The notes beneath the pieces were generated by a model. That model was given only the letters and a program-made list of their open reading frames with translations. It was not told the DNA's origin and did no database searches. Positions 10,506 through 20,409 of a stretch of 64,000 nucleotides of DNA are shown here, piece by piece. The position numbers were made by a program, and so were the translations under genes. The DNA is from Bufo bufo (Eukaryota; Chordata; Amphibia; Anura; Bufonidae). Positions within the stretch are counted from its first letter, which is position 1; every line of letters starts with the position of its first letter. Where the stretch lies: the NCBI RefSeq assembly GCF_905171765.1, contig NC_053390.1, forward strand, positions 329,876,294 to 329,940,293, written 5' to 3'.

Positions 10506-10860
10506 GCCTATTACACGGTATTTAGAGCAGGATAAAAATATATATTGCTGCTGTCACACACAATAGTCCTTAAAATAGTCCTTAAAAGGACTTTTGGGTC
10601 CCTGAAAAGTTTTTTGCATAAAAATCTTCCTATTACACTCCCTACACTGTCTGTCCCTTCCTATGCACAGCTCTCCCTAACACTGAGTAATTTAGTGCAG
10701 GTTGCGCTACAAACATATATTGCTGCTGTCACACACAATAGTCCTTACAAGGACTTTTGGGTCTATGAAACGTTTTTGTACAAAAAAAATATTTAATTAA
10801 ACTCCCTACACTCTTTGTCCCTTCCTATGCTCAGCTCTCCCTGACTACGAATTAGCCGAA
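10506..10860. repeat. Two direct copies of a ~180-bp unit
   Basis: The block with ATTGCTGCTGTCACACACAATAG, AGGACTTTTGGGTC and CCTTCCTATGC followed by CAGCTCTCCCT occurs at about 10540-10690 and again at 10722-10850. It lies directly between the 102-bp array and a hairpin cluster, so all three may be parts of one non-autonomous element whose ends I cannot locate. Confidence 0.65.
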
Positions 10861-10863
10861 CAT

Positions 10864-11055
10864 GCGTCATCGGGTGCTATATAGCACCCGATGACGCGTT
10901 CCGGCCAGCCAATCACTGTGATGCCAGTAGCCAACATGGCTACTGGCATTACAGTGAGGGCAGTACTTACCTGCACGTTTATTGTCTGGTACGGGGAGGA
11001 GACTCGAGCAAGGCACTCGAGCACATGCGGTACTCGGCCAAGTACCGCCATGTGC
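10864..11055. repeat. Cluster of three different perfect or near-perfect hairpins
   Basis: Hairpin 1 (10864-10897) is a 34-bp palindrome with arms GCGTCATCGGGTGCTA. Hairpin 2 (10914-10956) has arms beginning CACTGTGATGCCAGTAGCCA, with one mismatch, around ACA. Hairpin 3 (11021-11055) has arms GCACATG-CGGTACTCGG with small imperfections. A minor CTCGAG pair lies at 11003-11021. The arms are unrelated to each other in sequence. Confidence 0.8.
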
Positions 11056-11151
11056 CGAGCATGCTTGATCACAACTAAAGATGCCATCTGGGTGATGTGA
11101 AAAACTTTGGATATGGATGAGGTTTTGAAAATGAGAGATGGGTTTGTACTG

Positions 11152-11184
11152 GTGTGTGTGTGTGTGTGTGTGTGTGTGGGGGGG
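11152..11184. repeat. (GT)n microsatellite with G tail
   Basis: About 13 GT dinucleotides followed by a run of G. Simple sequence. Confidence 0.95.
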
Positions 11185-11309
11185 TTTATTACATTTACTT
11201 TTTGATGTTCATGTTATATGATATTTGTAGTGCACTTTGTTAATACATTAATGGCTATATCCTGAGACACATCTTTTTATGTCAATTTGATCTATTATTG
11301 TGCACATTA

Positions 11310-11592
11310 GGCCGAATGCACACGTCCGTGGTATCCCGGCCTGGCATCCTGCTGACAGCATGAGCGCACGGCGTCATTGGTTACTATGACGCCGTGCGCT
11401 TCATGCCGCCGCTGCACTACAGTAATACACTGGCATGATCTATACGAGTGTATTACTGTAGTGCAGTGGCAGCATGAAGCGCACGGCGTCATAGCAACCA
11501 ATGACGCCGTGCGCTCCTGCTGTCAGCAGGATGCCAGGCCGGGATACCACAGACCACTCACGTCCGTGTTCCACAGCCGTGTGCATTTGGCC
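11310..11592. mobile_element. Foldback MITE, PIF/Harbinger-like, TTA duplication
   Basis: It begins GGCCGAATGCACACG, ends in the reverse complement of GGCCAAATGCACACGG, and is flanked by TTA on both sides (11307-11309 and 11593-11595). Almost the whole 283 bp folds into one long hairpin with arms about 11326-11440 and 11447-11560. Each arm carries its own shorter palindrome built on GCGCACGGCGTCAT. A 3-bp TTA duplication is typical of PIF/Harbinger. No transposase is present. Confidence 0.8.
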
Positions 11593-11595
11593 TTA

Positions 11596-12868
11596 CTTTG
11601 TATTGTTTCCAGATGTGATGAAATTTTCATTTTCTAATCTGTTTTATTGTTGAAATATCCAATAAAATAATGTCTTATTTGTATATTCACACTTTGCTCT
11701 TCAATGGCAAAGCTATTGCAATACTTTGATTCATGTGGAGGACCAAACATGGCCACTGAAGTCTATGGGTCCATGAAAACACTGATAGAACATGCATGGC
11801 ACCTGTGTTCTATCAGTGGCTTTCACTAACCATTGGTAGCAGATGCTCTGGAAAGCCCTTTTTCAACCTATCAGTTCATGTTGAAAACGGATGACACTCA
11901 GAGGGCAAAAATAGACACGGACCAGCAATGGATCCTTCACGGACACTGTCACAGATGAAACACTGGCCATTTTGTCATGGATGGCTTCACAGGCACAAAC
12001 ACGTTAGGGCAAAAATGATCAGTTACAGCTGTGACACTACACTTGAGAACAATGGCAGACATTGCATTTAGGAGATACAGGATAATTCGATTATAAAGTG
12101 TCTTTGTAGCTTGTACTTTAGAAAATATGTTCAATAAAGAAACACTAGACAGGGTCTGAAACATCTGACTATGATATAAAATGGGCACCAGATCAACTCT
12201 GCTTGAATGTGAGAATTACTGGAGAACAACGAAAGTGAATCATAAATTAACTTGCATCAATATTAAAGAAATGTTACGTATTAATGTATCATTGAGGCCC
12301 TGTCATATCTATCAGTTTTATTATGCTTTCCCCCCCATCCCCTTTGTCCTGCTCAGATGCAGTTTCATGATATGGATTACATTACTGTCATCATAGTTTT
12401 TTGACATTTCTATTTTAAAGTGCAAGTCGGTTAAATAGTTTAATGATCAAATATAGCAGTGCTACAGTCTACAAAAAGGCTTTTATGTCTTATCTCTTTC
12501 CCTGCTGGTCTTAAAATCTACAGCTCTCCATGGAATTGATACTGCAGTTTTAAGGTACCCATATACTTGTTGGCTCGTTTGGCTGACAGCTATCTCTTCC
12601 TATTCTCCCATACATATACATGCTCAACTTGTTTTCAGTGAGTAAAGAGGAGAAGGCTGCTGCCAGAAACATCTGCTGGCAATGTATCTCACAGGAGAAC
12701 AAAAGGATTGGCTACTACAATTCATATCTTGGTAGAGAGTTAGAGAGTTAGGAGCTCCCTATACACGTTAGATTGTTGGCCCGTCCTGCCAAAATGGCAG
12801 GCAATGTGTATGGGGACCTCTACTCTATTCTATCTGTCTCCTGCTTCCTGCTATTGAATGTTCATTAG
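11596..12868. other. Non-coding, unassigned
   Basis: About 1.27 kb with only short frames. Segments such as AAGTCTATGGGTCCATGAAAAC (11760-11780) resemble amphibian MITE interiors, but I find no ends. The flank at 12861-12868 (TTCATTAG) is the target duplication of the next element. Confidence 0.5.
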
Positions 12869-13013
12869 CAGGGGTGTAGCTAAAGGCTCATGGGCCCTGG
12901 TGCAAAACTTCAGCTTGGCCCCCCCCCCCATTCACTCAGCACTGGTACACCTAGCTTTTCTGCTGCCCAAGGCAAATATTGAAATCCCCCCTTCCCTCCA
13001 GTCCTACTGTTAA

Positions 13014-13231
13014 AGGGGTTGTCCTCTTTTTACTACTGATGACCTAGGTCATCAATATCAGATCAGTCCTCTGGCACCCCCGACGATCAGCTATTTAAAG
13101 AGAGGGCAGCGCTTATATGAGAGCTGCTTTCTCTGTTCTGTTCACCTGCTCGCCGTAGCATTTGCAGTGATGAGCAGGTAAACAGAGCAGAGAAGGCAGC
13201 GCTCATACAAATAAAAAAACGGACAACCCCT
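13014..13231. mobile_element. TTAA-flanked foldback MITE
   Basis: The termini AGGGGTTGTCC and GGACAACCCCT are inverted and flanked by TTAA (13010-13013 and 13232-13235). A TTAA duplication suggests a piggyBac-like source. The interior folds back: GCTGCTTTCTCTG and its partner CAGAGAAGGCAGC, plus a GAGCAGGT pair. It is nested in the hAT-type element 12869-14672. The composite MITE at 28703-38132 has similar ends. Confidence 0.75.
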
Positions 13232-13599
13232 TTAAAGACATACTTGGAAAACATTACATACAACGCTACAGAACATACAGGATAATACAGCGCCATATAT
13301 GTACCTCTTACATCCAGTGACTTCTCTTCTCTGATGTAGATATTCTCTTTCCTCTTTTTCTCCTGTCAGACCAGACCGCCATTGTGACTTCTTTCAGCCG
13401 CGCCTCGTCTCTGCAGAGTTTAACAAACAGACATCTTACTTTCCTACTTTTCCATACTTCTCCTCACCTTCTCAACACCCCATCCTGCCACCCCCAATAC
13501 TGTGTCCACTGTGCTCCCCAATACTTTCCTGCGGAAACAGTCCCCCTGAAAATACTGGTACACACACCCCTTCATATTGTGCGCTAGTACAAAAAAATC

Positions 13600-14312
13600 C
13601 CCCCTTCCTTTCAGATCAAACCCCCATATAAAACCCTAAATGAGATCCCCCCCATCTCAGACCAAACCCCCTTTAGACCTCTATGTCAGACCCCATATAA
13701 GACCCCAGTTTTAGATCTCAGATCAGACCCCCATTAGAGCTCCATGTAAGACCCCGACCCAATATCAGGCCTCAGATAAGACCCCCATTAGACCTCCAGA
13801 CCCCCATACAAGACCCCTATTAGACCTCCAGACCCTTATTAGACCTCCAGACCCCTATATCAGACCTCCAGACCCCCATATAAGACCCCCATTAGATCTC
13901 TAGACAACCATTAGATCTCCAGACTCCCACTAGACCTCCAGACTCCCATATCTGACCCCCATTAGACCTATAGACCCCCAATCAGATCCCCATTAGACCT
14001 CCAGATCCCTAGTCAGACCTCTCGAGACCCCTCAGTCAGACCTCTCCAGAACCCCCAGTCAGACCTCTCCAGACCCCCCAGTCAGACCTCCAGATCCCCC
14101 TGTCAGACCTCCAGACCCCCAGTCAGACCTCCAGACCCCCCATTAGACCACTTCAGACCCCCAGTCAGACCTCCAGACCCCCAGTCAGACCTCCAGACCC
14201 CCCCAGTCAGACCTTCAGACTCCCCATAGACCACTCCAGACCCCCATTAGACCTCTCCAGACCCCCAGTGAGACCTCTCCAGACCCCCCATTAGACCTCC
14301 ATATCAGACCTC
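13600..14312. repeat. C-rich minisatellite, ~17-30-bp units
   Basis: Irregular tandem variants of AGACCTCCAGACCCCCA and CAGTCAGACCTCTCC over about 0.7 kb, entirely inside the hAT-type element. Unit length varies and there is no coding frame. Confidence 0.85.
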
Positions 14313-14680
14313 AAATCAGACTGTAAAAAAATAAAGTAACTTACCTCTCCTGCCACCACTCTCCTCGTCCTGGCTGTCTTCTCTTCTCAGGGCCCGCTCT
14401 GCAGTCACTTGACCTCCTGCACCTTCAGGTCAGAGTGCGCTCTGTACGTCTTGACGCTGCAGGCAGCCAGGACACAGCAGCGCCAGCCCTGAGAAGAGCA
14501 AGCAGGAGGAGGGGTAAGTACTGGACAGTGCTCACAGCGCTTCTCTCCCCCTCCTCCTGCAAACTAGTGAGCGCTTCCATTATGGAAAGTACAGTACGAC
14601 TGGCAAGGGCCCCCCTGGCTTAGGGGCCTAGTCGCAACCACTACCGCTGCGACCCCTATAGTTACGCCAGTGTTCATTAG

Positions 14681-15334
14681 GATACCAAGAAGTATGGTAG
14701 GAGCTTCCTCCATATTGATTCATTTCGGTCCAGTTCATTATGATTGGCCACTTAGTGGTGGTCCAGTGATGGGTGTCTGATCCCTGATAGCAGCTTTTAG
14801 GAGTGAAATCTTGTGAATGATCAGTAACTATTTCCCTTGAGAAACTAAGTGGGAATAGGACATCTCCTTAAAGGCGTTAGTGCTGTGCCTCCTGTCCCTG
14901 CCGCTTCCAATTCCCACCAGACTGGAAGTGATGCTTGCCATCTACATTCACATCACTGCTACTGGTCAATGACTTCAGCAATGATGTGTCGGTAACAGCA
15001 TGTTACCATTAATTCTCAGTAGTCATGTGCCTTTCCTGCACATGTCACCACTGAGGCCATTGATTGGTTGGCAACAGTGATGTGCATGTACACATTTTTT
15101 TAAAATATTGCTTTGTACAAAGCCATATTCAGTACTCTATTCTATGAGATCCCACCCTTACCTGCTGGGACTCCTACCTATGATTAAAATATTGCCACCC
15201 ACTCCACTGCATTCAGGTATTCTGCAGCCAAGCCACTAGACTGCTTTACACACAGTCGATTGCAATGCTAAATATAACCGGAAAACACAGCAGCTATTAA
15301 ACTTAACGGTCTAATATGATTTAATAACAGTACA
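14681..15334. other. Non-coding, unassigned
   Basis: This fills the gap between the hAT-type element and the Tc1 element. I see no gene, hairpin or array here. Confidence 0.5.
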
Positions 15335-15336
15335 TA

Positions 15337-15545
15337 CAGTCCTGATCAAAAGTTTAAGACCACTTGAAAAATGGCAAAAAATCATATTTTACATTGTTGG
15401 ATCTTAACAAGGTTCCAAGTAGAGCTTCAACACGCAACAAGAAGAAATGGGAATGAGACTAAACATTTTTTGGGCATTCAATTTAATGAAAACAACGAAT
15501 AAACTGAAACAGGCTGTTTTTTAGCTGATCAAAAGTTTAAGACCA
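15337..15545 (+). repeat. Left inverted repeat of Tc1 element
   Basis: Pairs with 16661-16871 with few mismatches. An outer and an inner copy of the GATCAAAAGTTTAAGACC motif (near 15345 and 15527) are the likely transposase binding sites. Confidence 0.9.
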
Positions 15546-15620
15546 CATGCCTTTAAAAGGCAAAATATGTGCAAAGATGTGGATTTATTGTCATTTTCTG
15601 TCAGGTAGTCACACGTTGTG

Positions 15621-16601
15621 ATGGCAAAGGCAAAAAAAACTCTCCCTTTTTGAACATGGTCGGGTTGTTGAGCTGCATAAGCAGGGTCTCTCACAGCGCA
15701 CCATCGCTGCTGAGGTGGGACGCAGTAAGACAGTCATTTGGAATTTCTTAAATGATCCTGAGGGTTATGGAACAAAAAAAATTCACCAGCACTGAGCCGG
15801 AGGATCCAATTGGCTGTCCGTCAAGACACTGGACGATCCTCGACCCAAATTAAGGCCCTTACTGGTGCTGACTGCAGCCCCATAACCATAAGACGGCATC
15901 TGAGACTGAAGGGCTTCAAAAACAAAAAACCTCTTCAAAGACCTTGTCTCCTTGAACGCCACAGAACTGCTCGTTTGGACTTTGCAAGAGAGCACCAAAC
16001 ATGGGACATTCTAAGGTGGAAGAAAGTTTTTTTCTCTGATGAGAAAAAATTTAACCTTGATGGTCCTGATGGTTTCCAACGTTACTGGCATGACAAGCAG
16101 ATCCCACCTGAGATGTTTTTTACACGCCACAGTGGAGGGGGCGCCATAATGGTCTGGGGTGCTTTTTCCTCCAGTGGAACAATGGAGCTTCAGGAAGTGC
16201 AGGGGCGTCAAATGGACACTGGCTATGTCCAGATGTTGCAGAGAGCATTCCTCATGACTGAGGGCCCTCGTCTGTGTGGTAACGACTGGGTTTTTCAACA
16301 GGACAACGCTACAGTACACAATGCCCGCAGGATAAGGGACTTCTTCCAGGAGAATAACATCACTCTTTTGGCCCATCCTGCGTGTTCCCCTGATCTAAAT
16401 CCAATTGAGAACCTTTGGGGATGGATGGCAAGGGAAGTTTACAAAAATGGACAACAGTTCCAGACAGTAGATGGCCTTCGTGTGGCCGTCTTCACCACTT
16501 GGAGAAATGTTCCCACTCACCTCATGGAAACGCTTGCATCAAGCATGCCGAAACAAATTTTTGAAGTGATCAACAATAATGGCGGAGCTACTCATTACTG
16601 A
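15621..16601 (+). pseudogene. Tc1-type transposase, frameshifted in the N-terminus
   Basis: The ATG at 15621 opens a frame that stops after ten codons. The paired-like helix-turn-helix (HKQGLSQRTIAAEVGRSKT) is readable in a second frame, which itself stops near 15796. From about 15810 to 16601 the third frame is open for 263 aa and holds the catalytic domain: DEKKFNLDG (first Asp), QQDNATVH (second Asp) and [12 protein letters not shown] (Glu). Counting gives 34 residues between the last two, the DD34E spacing of Tc1 transposases. Two indels in the DNA-binding half make it inactive, while the catalytic half is intact. Confidence 0.93.
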
Positions 16602-16660
16602 GTTCATGTTTGGAAGTTGGATTTCTGTTTTGGGGGGGGTTTAGTTTTTTTTTGGAGGTG

Positions 16661-16871
16661 TGGTCCTAAACTTTTGATCAGCTGAAAAACAGCCTGTTTC
16701 AGTTTATTCGTTGTTTTCATTAAATTGAATGCTCAAAAAATGTTTTGTCTCACTCCCATTTCTTCTTGTTGCATGTTAAAACTCTACTTGGAACCTTGTT
16801 AAGATCCAGCCATGCTAAATCAGATTTTTTTGCCATTTTTCAAGTGGTCTTAAACTTTTGATCAGGACTTG
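16661..16871 (-). repeat. Right inverted repeat of Tc1 element
   Basis: Reverse complement of 15337-15545, ending at the TA target site 16872-16873. Confidence 0.9.
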
Positions 16872-16959
16872 TACAAGTTACGATTACTGAAAGAAACAAT
16901 ACAAAGGGGTAAAAAAAAAAGGGGGATTACATAAAAACTAAAGTTATGTCCCATCTGTG

Positions 16960-17325
16960 TTTTTACTTTCCGGTATTGAGATCTATCATAGGATCTCAAA
17001 ACCGGAGGAAAGCGCTTCAGTTTTGTCCCCATTCATTGTCAATGGGGACAAAACTGAACTGAACAGAATGGGATGCATCGTTCCATTTCGTTGCGTTCCC
17101 ATGTCGCACACAAAAACGCTGCAAGCGTCTTGCATGGAACACAATGCAAGACATTGGTGCCGGATCCATTTTCTCAGATACAAAAGAAAAGGTCTTGGTC
17201 ATTTTAGAGATAATACAACTGGATCCGTTCATAAAGGATGCAAACGGTTGTATTATCATAATGAAGCGTTTTTGCTGATCCCTGACGGATCCAGTAAAAA
17301 TGCTGATGTGAAAGTAACCTAAAAG
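16960..17325. repeat. Probable MITE with two adjacent hairpins
   Basis: Hairpin one (16972-17004) pairs GGTATTGAGATC with GATCTCAAAACC. Hairpin two (about 17018-17057) pairs CAGTTTTGTCCCCATT with AATGGGGACAAAACTG. Further on, GGATCCGTTCATAAAGGATGC and GGATCC occurrences at 17162, 17221 and 17288 recall a common amphibian MITE. Possible ends are TTACTTTC and GAAAGTAA, which are weakly supported. Confidence 0.55.
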
Positions 17326-18149
17326 ACGTCCTTTACCCAGGATGCTGTGGATTGTTGTTATAGAATAGCGCCACATACACAGACTCTCCCCCACACATAT
17401 CCAGATGGGGTGTTTTAACTTTTCCTAGGCAAGCACACCCTATATTTCCTTTGCCTGATCATATGGTTAACAGATAATGTTATCAAATGTGTTCTGCCCT
17501 CTAGTCAATCAATTTGGCGATAGGGAATAAAAGGAGCCTAAAACAAAGGCAATATGGAGCCCAACAATCCCATAAACATCCACTGACCTTGCCCAGAGTC
17601 AGAGAAAAAATGTGAGACCATAAACCTGCAGGACGTCATTAACTGGCCAGCACACTGCAATTCAGCCATTATCTCTAATACTGAGCATGAATATAAGAAA
17701 ACACAAAAATTTCATGTTTGTCAAACATATTTTAGTCCCTCTTGGGGACCTTAACCTGCAATAGTTCAATCACTTGTACTATGCACTGTAATACTTCTGT
17801 ATTACAGTATATAGGGATATTTACCAACATTCTAATTCATCCTGCCAGAGGCATGGTATAAGAGGTGCCATAACACGACAGGCCTGGGGACCCTTGGAAG
17901 GCCGTGAAAACTACTGTGCAACTGATTATTGCATTTGCAGGGACAGTAGAACAGATGGAGCTTCCTAGTCTAATAGCTCAGATGCCGCGGTCGCTATTGA
18001 CCACGGCGTCTGAGGGGTTAAACTGCTAGGATCAGTTATCTTCGTTTCCTGCAGTCAACACCGGGTGTCAGCCGTATAATACAGTTGGCGTTCAAAAGCA
18101 ATGGTGTTTGCTCAGCTCCTAAGCCCATGCTATCACAGTGTTGTACTGC
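17326..18149. other. Non-coding, unassigned
   Basis: No frame, array or inverted repeat of note before the LTR element that starts at 18155. This is the target site DNA of that element. Confidence 0.5.
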
Positions 18150-18154
18150 AATGG

Positions 18155-18493
18155 TGTAACGGACCGTTTCAGCAGACAAGGGGGTTAAAATCCGTTTAGG
18201 CGATAAGCCCCTTTCTGAGAGACAGGCACAGCTACTTGCAGAACACCAAACGACCGAACTGGATACAAGATAGCACTCCAAACTGGAACCTCACGAATCG
18301 CTGCTAGCAGACGAACAGGAATCAGCTTACACTTCTGGCAATCGGTCTTCTAACAGCATACAGTGAATCCCCCCAATAACGAGACAAGGCTCCGTGTTGA
18401 GGGTCAAGCAGTGGTCTGACTGTACTTCACGTACAGCCTCTTTTATTCATAAACCACAAACATAGTACTGCCCACAGGGGTTTGAAATACAAC
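18155..18493 (-). repeat. 3' LTR of pol-less element, distal fragment
   Basis: Matches 27740-28072 of the intact LTR. The last 14 bp (18480-18493, GTTTGAAATACAAC) are one copy of the Penelope-like element's target duplication. On the minus strand an AATAAA polyadenylation signal lies near 18440-18447. Confidence 0.9.
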
Positions 18494-19751
18494 ATATTGG
18501 CCTAGTGTTTAATTATTCTTTAGATTGTATTATCACGTGGGTTTTTAAGTATATTGCTATTCAAAGAAAGTGACTTTTAAAAATACCTTTAATAGTGATA
18601 CAGTGGGTATAGGTATGTATATACCAACAGTGAATACTACAGTTTCAAAAGGGTTATATATAAATTTATTTTGACAGGGGAGTAGTAACCCCTAACTAAA
18701 ATCATATGCTAGTGATACAGAAACTATCAATAGACTTTCGGCGGTTCGAGGATCGAATCAATATATATATATATATATATATATACATACACGATAGGGT
18801 CTGAGGGAAAGAGGGCAGGGCAGACCGAGTGCTTACCCTAAATGCCCTAAATGCTGCTCAGCCCAGGGTAACCCCCTGATGGTGGAGGATCCCTGTCCCT
18901 GAACCTAAACCTGTCAACTCCCTAGTTTGACCCTAGCCAGGGAATAGTGATAGATACACAATAATAATATCAAGATATTACGGGGGGAACAGGTGGCTCA
19001 GGTGATTAGGGTCACCACCCGTCCTCTCCGAAATTCAAATCAACATATAAGAGATACTGAAAAAAAAAAAAAAGGGGGGGGAGTGGGGATGGGTCCAGAT
19101 ACTTAGGAAATCACCAATCCTTACAGATAAATAATACGCACGTTTTAAAATATGCACATCTTATTTACACAGACCTCAACGCGTTTCACCTGTATAAAAT
19201 CAGGCTCATCAGGAGGTAGGTAGAAAAATGGACAAAATCCAGTAAAGATACAGATGTGACCAATGATGGCGTTAATATAGATGGAACGATACTTAGCTAT
19301 AGATGTTCAACAAGAGGAGGCGTAGATATAATGTTACCAGATGGCAGGATAGCTACATCAATACGTGATACCTGAAAAGAGTGTATATACAGAGGGACAT
19401 TTCAGTATATAATAATAACGTTACTCACAGCTCTATAATTGACTCTCACGGATTCGAGTAGTGTAATAAAAACTTACATGGTGTTGATGCTGGCCATTTA
19501 CTCCCCCAGTAGCCTGCTTAGGGCCCAGGTGGAGTACCAGTAGAAATAAGACCTATTTATACGGTCTAAGGAATACATCCGGACGCCGGAAAACACTTCC
19601 GGTCCTGTGGAGCGCAGGGTGGAACGCACAGGGCTTCCGGCCTACGTCACTTCCGGCACCGTGGAACGCATCGTGAGCCGCATAGGGCCCGATGCCGGCG
19701 CCGGAAGATAGACGCTCTGGTGTAGAGACTGGCCAGTGGCTCCCTCGGTGG
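18494..19751 (-). repeat. Long direct repeat (pLTR) downstream of the RT/EN ORF
   Basis: Starts ATATTGGCCTAG and matches 23714-24994, with about eight substitutions plus differences in the (AT)n and A/G tracts. It carries a hammerhead ribozyme at 19173-19217 and the GC-rich segment at 19560-19710. Beyond 19751 the two copies diverge: this one continues into the 3' untranslated DNA. Confidence 0.92.
19173..19217 (-). ncRNA. Hammerhead ribozyme, downstream pLTR
   Basis: Read on the minus strand: stem I ACCUC pairs with GAGGU; core CUGAUGA; stem II GCCUG pairs with CAGGU across an 8-nt loop; GAAA; then the self-complementary ACGCGU as stem III; cleavage triplet GUU directly before GAGGU. All conserved core residues are present. 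The short palindromic stem III is known from Penelope-like hammerheads, which are thought to act as dimers. It lies in the sense orientation of the element. Confidence 0.85.
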
Positions 19752-19945
19752 CCTGCTTAGGGCCCAGGTGGAATGCCAAAAAATAATAAAACCTGTCCAG
19801 AATGCGTCCGGTTGCCGAAGGCCACTTCCGGTCCCAAGGAGCGCATGGTGGAACGCATAAGGCTTCCGGCCTGCGTCACTTCCGGTACCGTGGAACGCAT
19901 CGTGAGCTGCATAGGGCCCGATGCCGGCGCCGGAAGATAACACAG
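19500..19945. repeat. GC-rich tandem duplication of ~230 bp
   Basis: The block running from GCCTGCTTAGGGCCCAGGTGG through CACTTCCGG to GATGCCGGCGCCGGAAGATA occurs at about 19511-19709 and again at 19753-19939. The upstream direct repeat of the element has only one copy. It belongs to the 3' untranslated part of the Penelope-like element and the distal end of its pLTR. Confidence 0.8.
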
Positions 19946-20409
19946 GCCTTGCTATCAAAACAGAAGGGATCGCAGAGGGTTTGGTAAAAAGGCCAGTAAG
20001 TAAGAGCGGAAAACGAACGGCTGTGAATGATATGCCCGAAGTATCAATGTGCCAACAGATAGATGAATAAATATATATACACACATATATCCTGGGGGCG
20101 CAATCATTTTGGGGAACCCTCAGGGACAGCCCCCTTGGACAGAAACGAATCACATAGCAGAAACAAAGTGTGATATTAATAAAGGATATTAGTCATGATA
20201 CATCCACAAACCTGCCTCTACATTGGTATTAATAAAATTGGGAGGTACCAGGTATTGTTATTTGTAGATATAGGGATTCAGTCTTAGATACCCCTAATTA
20301 TGGTGGTGCTTTTCGCACTGATAAGCCCAGAGACCCTGGGTCGCATACCGGTGATGTATGGAAAAATTAATGAGAGATGTCAAAGTTAACACCATGACAG
20401 GGAAAATAT

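Larger units (their letters stand above)
12869..14672. mobile_element. Non-autonomous hAT-type element, perfect 8-bp TSD
   Basis: Left end CAGGGGTGTAGCTA; right end, read inward, CACTGGCGTAACTATAG. The flanks TTCATTAG at 12861-12868 and 14673-14680 are an exact 8-bp duplication, as expected for hAT. There is no transposase. The inside is filled by a C-rich minisatellite and a nested TTAA-flanked MITE. A related end (CAGGGGCATAGCTAAAGG) occurs in the MITE at 29039-29318. Confidence 0.88.
15337..16871 (+). mobile_element. Tc1-type transposon, inactive
   Basis: The ends CAGTCCTGATCAAAAG and its inverted partner CTTTTGATCAGGACTTG are flanked by TA dinucleotides (15335-15336 and 16872-16873), the Tc1/mariner target. 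Inverted repeats of about 210 bp each carry an inner second copy of GATCAAAAGTTTAAGACC, the IR/DR arrangement. The left outer copy reads GTCCTGATCAAAAG and the right GTCCTGATCAAAAG, so the ends are well preserved although the transposase is broken. Confidence 0.95.

Noticed and set aside
13384..14623. Possible host exon in the C-rich region
   Set aside because: Short frames only, inside a hAT-type element bounded by an exact 8-bp duplication.
18721..18770. tRNA-like GGTTCGAGGATCGAATC segment
   Set aside because: It looks like a T-arm at first sight, but no acceptor or anticodon arms fit around it and it is part of the Penelope pLTR.
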